From positions 1 through 6,000 of the forward strand of contig PWWA01000067.1 in assembly GCA_003562145.1 (NCBI GenBank): a DNA stretch of 6,000 nucleotides. Direction: 5' to 3'. Made by a program: the position numbers and the translations under genes. Under the pieces are notes generated by a model. The model was given only the letters and a program-made list of their open reading frames with translations. It was not told where the DNA came from and searched no databases. Of this stretch, positions 1 through 3,899 are shown piece after piece. Source of the stretch: Candidatus Woesearchaeota archaeon. Its GTDB lineage: Archaea > Nanobdellota > Nanobdellia > Woesearchaeales > 21-14-0-10-32-9. The stretch's first letter is position 1. Each line of letters starts with the position of its first letter.

Positions 1-60
1 AATTTCTCTTTTTAATTTTTCAACCTCTTTTTTTAAGCAGCGTATTTCCCCCATTCGCAT
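1..60 (-). CDS. Possible 5' end of a Lys/Glu-rich coiled-coil protein (partial)
   Basis: Reading leftwards from an ATG at 60-58 the frame stays open to the window edge for 20 codons (MRMGEIRCLKKEVEKLKREI). An alternative ATG lies two codons further in. The frame is closed upstream by a TAG 36 nt before the first ATG. The composition, with alternating Lys/Glu and regularly spaced Leu/Val/Ile, resembles the start of a coiled coil. No Shine-Dalgarno sequence or clear TATA box precedes it, and only AT-rich sequence is seen at the expected distance. The fragment is too short to assign a family, and it could be a chance open frame. Confidence 0.25.
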   Translation of the reverse strand, partial: MRMGEIRCLKKEVEKLKREI

Positions 61-95
61 TATTAAGAAGTACTTATTATTATTCTTATCCCGCT

Positions 96-115
96 AAAAA
101 CCGGAAAGCTTCCGG
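96..115 (-). terminator. Hairpin plus T-run downstream of the dph2-like gene
   Basis: On the minus strand a 6-bp perfect inverted repeat (CCGGAA, loop GCT, TTCCGG) is followed at once by TTTTT. It begins 34 nt after the stop codon of the dph2-like gene. The form matches an intrinsic terminator. Archaea mainly terminate at T-runs and do not need the hairpin, so the role is inferred. The same unit can also be read as a direct repeat of CCGGAAAG. Confidence 0.45.
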
Positions 116-148
116 AAAGAATTATTTATTCATTTTGTATATCTTTTT

Positions 149-829
149 TTATCCTTTCTTTATATCTTCCATGTTCACTATAGGCTTTGAAATTTTGATT
201 GAGTCGTCAAATCCTATTCTTGGGCAAGCAGTGTTAACCCATGCTTCTACGAAAGGAAAGTCTTCTAACGCGTTAAAATTTATTGTGTTGTCCATGAAAT
301 AATAAAATTCTTTGTCCGGGTACTCTTTCCTTAATTCAAAAGCTTTTTTCATGTAGAATTGGCCGGGCTTCGTAGAAACCAGGACACCGATTTTCCTGGA
401 AGCATAAAACTTTGACAGGGCAGCGTTATACTTCTTCTTAACAATTTCCATGTCCTTCCCGGTTAACTCGTATTCTTGGTTATTGAAAGGGTTATACGCA
501 AAAACTTTTTTGTCGTTGTTCTTCCACAGCAAAGCCTTTGGGTGGAATAACCCGTCCCCGACGTAAGCAAAAGCATCGAATTCCTCGTCCGAGTAATCCT
601 GCCATTCCTGCACGTTACAACCAAGGATTTGCCCTTTATGCCTCGTATGCCCTGTCTTAAAAAGAACTGCTTCCCTGCCACTCTTTTTTATCTGTTCTAA
701 AAACCTGGGCATGCTGTTCATGAATTGTATCGTGGTGAACAACGCTACTTTTCTCGGAAGCTTTTCAATAAAAGTATCTGGTAAACTAATTTTTTTGTTC
801 AGCTTCGCCTCTACATGCACGACCTTCAT
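149..829 (-). CDS. dph2: Diphthamide synthase Dph2 homologue lacking the N-terminal domain
   Basis: The family makes the first step of diphthamide synthesis, moving a 3-amino-3-carboxypropyl group from S-adenosylmethionine to a histidine of elongation factor 2 with a non-classical [4Fe-4S] radical mechanism. This 226-residue protein shows the second and third family domains. Visible motifs are the VALFTTIQF strand (about 28-36), GQILGCN with Cys71, YVGDGLFHP (89-97), a KIGVLVSTKPGQ segment (146-157) and NTACPRIGFDD with Cys202. These cysteines match the second and third cluster ligands (Cys163 and Cys287 in the Pyrococcus enzyme, with similar spacing). The first domain and its cysteine are absent, and the protein is about 100 residues shorter than usual archaeal members. 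The ATG lies 26-27 nt after a TATA box, so the start is well supported. The missing part cannot lie directly upstream, because sppA ends 31 nt away. It may be half of a split enzyme or a non-catalytic derivative. Confidence 0.85.
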   Translation of the reverse strand: MKVVHVEAKLNKKISLPDTFIEKLPRKVALFTTIQFMNSMPRFLEQIKKSGREAVLFKTGHTRHKGQILGCNVQEWQDYSDEEFDAFAYVGDGLFHPKALLWKNNDKKVFAYNPFNNQEYELTGKDMEIVKKKYNAALSKFYASRKIGVLVSTKPGQFYMKKAFELRKEYPDKEFYYFMDNTINFNALEDFPFVEAWVNTACPRIGFDDSIKISKPIVNMEDIKKG

Positions 830-851
830 GTTCTTTAGAAAACCAAGTATT

Positions 852-859
852 TTTATAAA
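852..859 (-). promoter_or_regulatory. TATA box of the dph2-like gene
   Basis: TTTATAAA on the minus strand is centred 26-27 nt before the ATG at 829. It sits in the 31-nt gap after the sppA stop codon. This spacing places transcription start at or next to the ATG, giving a leaderless mRNA. No Shine-Dalgarno sequence is present, which agrees. Confidence 0.6.
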
Positions 860-860
860 T

Positions 861-1769
861 CTATCTCAGCAATATGCTCTGCCTTCCAAGCAAGTCCGGC
901 AGTGAGAAGCTGTTCGTCATAAGCATTGCCTCCAGTAAGCCTATGCGCTTTTGCTTTCTGGAAAAGCTTATGTCTTTTCCCAGGAGCTCTTCAAGGTATT
1001 CTTTTGCTTCTTTTTCTCCTCCGAACCCATCTATCAAGCCTAGCTCTTTGGCTTCGAGGCCTATGAAGAATATGCCTGTCCTTACAAGTTCCATTGTTTC
1101 ACCTTCAAGGCCCCTATTCCTAATAACGTCGTCTGCAAAGAAGTCGTGTACCAAATCAATTTTTTCCTGCAACAATAACTCCTCGTCCTCAGCCAGTGGC
1201 TTGAAAGGGCTTCCTAGCTCTTTATATTCCCCTCCTGTAACTTCCTGGTACGTAACATTATACCTTTCAAGGAATCCGCTGAACTCCAGGTAAGATGCGA
1301 GCACTCCTACGCTTCCAGTCATAGATAATTCGTCTGCAATAATGTAATCCGTAGCGCTCGCTATCCAGTAAGCCCCGCTTGCTCCTGTCTCGCGTATAAC
1401 GCTTATGGTTGGCTTCCCAACAGCCCTTATTGCCTTCACGATTTCATGCGTCGCAACAGGTGTTCCGCCGGGGCTGTTTATCTCGAACATTATCGCGTCA
1501 ACCCTCGGGTTTTCATCGGCCTCGCGTATCATCCCAACGATTTCCCTTGAGCTCAGCGTCACTGAGAACAAGCCTTGGCTCATCTTGTCTGTTGCAATAA
1601 TATTATCTATCTCTATGACCGCAACGTTTCCCTTTGTTGTTATGGGTGTTGAGGAAATGCTTGCAACAAGCAACCCTATGAATACCATGAAGAACAAGGC
1701 TCCTGCTACGAGTATTGCGAGTATGGCTATCCAAGAATAATTTTTTTCTTTCCCCTCTTTTTTTGCCAT
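861..1769 (-). CDS. sppA: Signal peptide peptidase SppA, membrane-anchored serine protease
   Basis: SppA (family S49, ClpP/crotonase fold) degrades cleaved signal peptides and other membrane-associated peptides. The 302-residue chain has a Lys-rich cytoplasmic start, one membrane helix (about 13-38) and an outward-facing protease domain. Key motifs are FEINSPGG (95-102, oxyanion-hole region), ETGASGAYWIAS with nucleophile Ser131, SMTGSVGVL (149-157) and the EYKELGSPFK motif with general base Lys183. The 52-residue Ser-Lys spacing equals that of the Bacillus subtilis Ser147/Lys199 dyad, so the enzyme should be active. The length fits the short single-domain SppA form. The ATG at 1769 lies 29 nt after a TATA box centre and lacks a strong Shine-Dalgarno sequence. 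It is divergent from the aIF1A gene, and the dph2-like gene follows on the same strand. Confidence 0.95.
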   Translation of the reverse strand: MAKKEGKEKNYSWIAILAILVAGALFFMVFIGLLVASISSTPITTKGNVAVIEIDNIIATDKMSQGLFSVTLSSREIVGMIREADENPRVDAIMFEINSPGGTPVATHEIVKAIRAVGKPTISVIRETGASGAYWIASATDYIIADELSMTGSVGVLASYLEFSGFLERYNVTYQEVTGGEYKELGSPFKPLAEDEELLLQEKIDLVHDFFADDVIRNRGLEGETMELVRTGIFFIGLEAKELGLIDGFGGEKEAKEYLEELLGKDISFSRKQKRIGLLEAMLMTNSFSLPDLLGRQSILLR

Positions 1770-1793
1770 AACTCTTTTGTGTATCCTTGTGTA

Positions 1794-1802
1794 TTATAAA
1801 AA
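1794..1802 (-). promoter_or_regulatory. TATA box of sppA
   Basis: TTTTTATAA on the minus strand is centred about 29 nt before the sppA ATG. The predicted transcript start is within a few nucleotides of the ATG. It lies in the 79-bp region shared with the divergent aIF1A promoter, with the two TATA boxes only about 15 bp apart. Confidence 0.55.
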
Positions 1803-1817
1803 GGTTTCTGCGCAATA

Positions 1818-1825
1818 TTTATAAA
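1818..1825 (+). promoter_or_regulatory. TATA box of the aIF1A gene
   Basis: TTTATAAA is centred about 27 nt before the ATG at 1849. Transcription should start at or beside the ATG, giving a leaderless mRNA. No Shine-Dalgarno sequence lies between the box and the start. Confidence 0.6.
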
Positions 1826-1848
1826 CAACGCTTTTATTCCTCGTCATA

Positions 1849-2178
1849 ATGGCATTTCAGCATGATAGTGCTTCGCAGGACGAAATTGGTAGGGTTCGGT
1901 TGCCCCGGGGAAAAGAAGTAATCGGTGTTCTCGAGAGCAGGCTGGGCGGCTCTCGCTGCGACGTGCGTTGCTTGGATGGGAGGACGAGGAATTGCCGTAT
2001 TCCTGGCCGGTTAAAGCGCAAGTTATGGGTTCGCGAGGGAGACATAGTATTGGTTGAGCCTTGGGAGCATGGCGGTGATGAGAGAGGTGACCTTATCTTT
2101 AAGTATAGGCCTGTCCAGGTTCAGTGGCTGCAGAAGAACGGCCATTTGGATAAGCTCAGGGACTTGGAAGAATTCTAA
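1849..2178 (+). CDS. eif1A: Translation initiation factor 1A (aIF1A)
   Basis: aIF1A binds the A site of the small ribosomal subunit and, with aIF1 and aIF2, helps position initiator tRNA on the start codon. It is the archaeal/eukaryotic counterpart of bacterial IF1. The 109-residue protein has a short charged N-terminal tail and an OB fold (about 22-86). The family-typical stretches are RVRLPRGKEVIGVLE, DVRCLDGRTRNCRIPGR (38-54) and WVREGDIVLVEPWEH (60-74). The conserved C-terminal VQWLQKNGHL helix follows at 91-100. Length and order match full-length archaeal members. This is the clearest evidence that the DNA is archaeal. The gene stands alone on the plus strand, with its own promoter and a T-run directly after the stop codon. 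Its last 4 bp overlap the end of convergent lspA. Confidence 0.97.
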   Translation: MAFQHDSASQDEIGRVRLPRGKEVIGVLESRLGGSRCDVRCLDGRTRNCRIPGRLKRKLWVREGDIVLVEPWEHGGDERGDLIFKYRPVQVQWLQKNGHLDKLRDLEEF

Positions 2179-2606
2179 TTTTTTTTCTTGATAATATCTT
2201 TCTTTATCGTTACGATTATCAGCATTAAGACTCCTATTGTTAAGTAAGAGTCTGCGAAGTTGAATATTGGCCAGAACTTCAGGTCTATGAAGTCAACCAC
2301 GTAACCCCTGAAAATCCTGTCCAAGAGGTTCCCTATTATCCCGCTTGTGATTAGCAAGAGCCACGTTTCTTTTCCTTTGAACTCCGCGCGGTAATGCCAT
2401 AATCCTATGAGTACAGCCACGGATATTATGGCTATGTAATGGTTTGTGCCTTCGAGCAAGCCAAAGCTTATCCCTGTATTTCTCGTGAACGTAATAGCTA
2501 CTAAGCCGAAATCAAAGTTTTTCCCGTAAAAAAAAACTTTGGTGGCCTGGTCCAATAATACTAATAGGAAACCTATCAAGTAATACTTTGAGTGCTTCAT
2601 AACCAT
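2175..2606 (-). CDS. lspA: Lipoprotein signal peptidase (signal peptidase II)
   Basis: LspA is a membrane aspartyl protease that cuts the signal peptide in front of the lipidated cysteine of prolipoproteins. The 143-residue protein has four hydrophobic segments (about 7-20, 56-71, 81-95 and 121-134). All family signatures are present: LLDQATK with Asp19, TRNTGISFG with Asn43, GIIGNLLDR (89-97), GYVVDFID with catalytic Asp105, and FNFADS with catalytic Asp119. The loop between the catalytic aspartates is about four residues shorter than in Escherichia coli. The start at 2606 is chosen because it lies 1 nt after the upstream stop codon; an ATG at 2600 is equally possible. The same frame is open further upstream, to an ATG at 2648, but that would overlap the upstream gene by about 40 nt and add a polar stretch unusual for the family. 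It is the last gene of a three-gene operon. Confidence 0.93.
   Translation of the reverse strand: MVMKHSKYYLIGFLLVLLDQATKVFFYGKNFDFGLVAITFTRNTGISFGLLEGTNHYIAIISVAVLIGLWHYRAEFKGKETWLLLITSGIIGNLLDRIFRGYVVDFIDLKFWPIFNFADSYLTIGVLMLIIVTIKKDIIKKKN
2179..2186 (+). terminator. T8 terminator after the aIF1A gene
   Basis: Eight consecutive T residues follow the aIF1A TAA stop codon directly. Archaeal RNA polymerase terminates at such T-runs. On the other strand the same bases encode the Lys-rich C-terminus of LspA, so the site lies inside that coding region. No hairpin is seen. Confidence 0.5.
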
Positions 2607-2607
2607 T

Positions 2608-2970
2608 CTACCAGAACTTTTTTTGCTGCTGCCCATGGCCTCTCTCAACTGCTTCCAGCCTATGGCTTAGGTTTGCGACTTCTGCGCGCAACGCGTCAAG
2701 CTTCGCAATAATAATCTGCAAGTCCTTTGAAACATCGCCTGAAGCCTGCTGTTGGTATGTGTGTTGTTGCGTGTAAGGATTGTGCTGCTGGATGTCTTGT
2801 TCGTACGAAGAAAACCTGTTCGTTCTTGGGTTGCCGAAGCTGTCAAAATTGTTTTCTTGGCTCTCCGTACCGGGCAGGTTTACCCCTGAATCCAGGTCGT
2901 CAAAGCTCTTCACGGGGTCGAGGACGGGGTCCTTGTCTTTTTTTCCGAACATGTTGCTGAACAAGCTCAT
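2608..2970 (-). CDS. Unknown Gln-rich protein with C-terminal coiled coil
   Basis: No family is recognised. The 120-residue protein opens with MSLFSNMFGKKDKD, a short amphipathic stretch followed by charged residues. It continues as a polar, probably disordered region rich in Gln, Asn, Ser and Tyr (about 20-78, with QQH and QQQ runs). It ends in a predicted coiled coil (about 79-111), where Ile/Leu/Val recur in heptad fashion in segments such as KLDALRAEVANLSHRLE, before a QQQKKFW tail. There is no membrane helix and no cysteine. The start overlaps the stop of the upstream membrane-protein gene by ATGA and is preceded by a perfect AGGAGG, so translation is probably coupled. lspA follows after 1 nt. 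A membrane-adjacent scaffold or adaptor is one possible role, inferred only from context. Confidence 0.8.
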   Translation of the reverse strand: MSLFSNMFGKKDKDPVLDPVKSFDDLDSGVNLPGTESQENNFDSFGNPRTNRFSSYEQDIQQHNPYTQQHTYQQQASGDVSKDLQIIIAKLDALRAEVANLSHRLEAVERGHGQQQKKFW

Positions 2971-3731
2971 TTTTCGCCTCCTAAAAACCTGTTCTTGAAG
3001 AAGCCTGGCAAGTTATCCAGGAGCCTAATTGTGATGAAGTCAGGGTGCACCACTAAGTTCTCACTCCGGTAATTGTCAACTATGAAGCCCAGGCCTTCAT
3101 CCCTGACACGGTCCCCGAACAAGAACATCAGCAGAGCTGCTCTTAATGCTTCTATGCTTTCATAGTCTTGCTCTAAACCCATTATTTTCTGCTCTTTCTC
3201 CGAGCTCGTAAGCCTTTCATCACTCATTATTATCATGAATGCATCGTACAAGTCATCCTCTTCCAAGACCAAGCCTATTTCCTCGTAGCTAATAGTAATC
3301 CCGTGCTCTTCAAGCTCCATTCCCGTGGTGCCGTTGAAAGCCTTATACCTGAAAACCATCATGAAATCTTGCTCGCCACGCATATCCTTGTATTTTTCGT
3401 CGGTGAACAACTTGTTCGCACTGCTTAGTTCTTCTGCGTCCAAATAATCCATGTTCCTAGTAGTAACGCTCTTAAGGTCATTGACCCTTATGCCTGCCCT
3501 TACAACTCCGTCCTTGGTTAACAGCAAGAGCTTATCCCCTTCGAAAGCATCCTTAAGCCTGGAGCCGTCCACGTACAAGACTATGCTAAACACCAAGAAT
3601 AGAATAATTGCGAGGCCGAGCATGCCTAGCACAGCGGTTACAGCGCTCCTGAGCACTTTCAGCAATACCACGAAGCCTATAAGCAAAAGGACGATTACAA
3701 GCAAAAACCATAACTCCAAAGCCAAATTCAC
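2967..3731 (-). CDS. Unknown two-helix membrane protein
   Basis: No family is recognised. The 254-residue protein has two hydrophobic helices at the N-terminus (about 7-26 and 31-54). A long soluble domain of about 200 residues follows, rich in Asp/Glu and without cysteine. The middle part has strand-like segments (KLLLLTKDGVVRAGIRV, about 67-83). The end is mostly helical, with many charged residues (about 160-215), and finishes LLDNLPGFFKNRFLGGEK. The start codon is GTG at 3731. It lies about 31 nt after a TATA box, so the message is nearly leaderless. A TTG at codon 5 preceded by GAGGTG is a possible alternative. It is the first gene of the operon with the coiled-coil protein and LspA, which suggests a membrane or envelope role, but nothing more specific can be claimed. 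Confidence 0.8.
   Translation of the reverse strand: MNLALELWFLLVIVLLLIGFVVLLKVLRSAVTAVLGMLGLAIILFLVFSIVLYVDGSRLKDAFEGDKLLLLTKDGVVRAGIRVNDLKSVTTRNMDYLDAEELSSANKLFTDEKYKDMRGEQDFMMVFRYKAFNGTTGMELEEHGITISYEEIGLVLEEDDLYDAFMIIMSDERLTSSEKEQKIMGLEQDYESIEALRAALLMFLFGDRVRDEGLGFIVDNYRSENLVVHPDFITIRLLDNLPGFFKNRFLGGEK
2977..2982 (-). promoter_or_regulatory. Strong Shine-Dalgarno site for the coiled-coil gene
   Basis: AGGAGG on the minus strand lies 6 nt before the ATG at 2970, inside the 3' end of the upstream gene. It is the textbook anti-16S complement at ideal spacing. It confirms this start and the operon arrangement. Confidence 0.8.
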
Positions 3732-3757
3732 CTCTGCAACAAAAACAACAACTAATG

Positions 3758-3766
3758 TATTTAAAA
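3758..3766 (-). promoter_or_regulatory. TATA box of the lspA operon
   Basis: TTTTAAATA on the minus strand is centred about 31 nt before the GTG start at 3731. The predicted transcript start is about 5 nt before the GTG. No other promoter is evident before the two downstream genes, which are joined by a 4-bp overlap and a 1-nt gap. Confidence 0.5.
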
Positions 3767-3826
3767 CTTTTTATTCCGAAACCCCTTTTTTTTTCTTTAT
3801 GGAAATACCATACTGCAGAATAGCAA

Positions 3827-3847
3827 TATTTAAATATCATTTATAAA
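3827..3847 (+). promoter_or_regulatory. Tandem TATA-like boxes of the surface-protein gene
   Basis: Two candidate TATA boxes lie in a row: palindromic TATTTAAATA (3827-3836) and TTTATAAA (3840-3847). With the usual 25-27 nt spacing they predict transcript starts near 3858 and 3870. Both fall after the in-frame ATG at 3852 and before the Shine-Dalgarno sequence and TTG at 3900. The message would therefore have a leader of about 30-42 nt. Confidence 0.55.
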
Positions 3848-3882
3848 AAAAATGAGTATAATAAACGCTAATCGAGTACGTG

Positions 3883-3893
3883 GGGAGGGGTGG
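3883..3893 (+). promoter_or_regulatory. Shine-Dalgarno site that sets a TTG start
   Basis: The purine-rich run GGGAGGGGTGG ends 6 nt before TTG at 3900. It contains both GGAGG and GGTGG matches to the 16S rRNA 3' end. The strength and spacing favour TTG over the in-frame ATG 48 nt upstream, which has no such site. Confidence 0.7.
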
Positions 3894-3899
3894 AATAAA

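Noticed and set aside
101..118. Direct repeat CCGGAAAG x2 as a possible attachment or regulatory site
   Set aside because: Only two copies of 8 bp, and the same bases form a hairpin followed by a T-run after a gene end, which a terminator explains better.
1405..1740. Open frames on the plus strand opposite sppA, and similar frames opposite the other genes
   Set aside because: They are antisense shadows: the opposite strand carries a complete recognised gene, and the shadow translations match no known motifs.
3799..3846. 15-codon ORF in the intergenic region
   Set aside because: It has no ribosome site, overlaps the TATA boxes and shows no protein-like composition.
3852..3899. ATG at 3852 as start of the surface protein
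   Set aside because: The frame is open, but both TATA-like boxes predict a transcript starting after it, and the strong Shine-Dalgarno sequence serves TTG at 3900.
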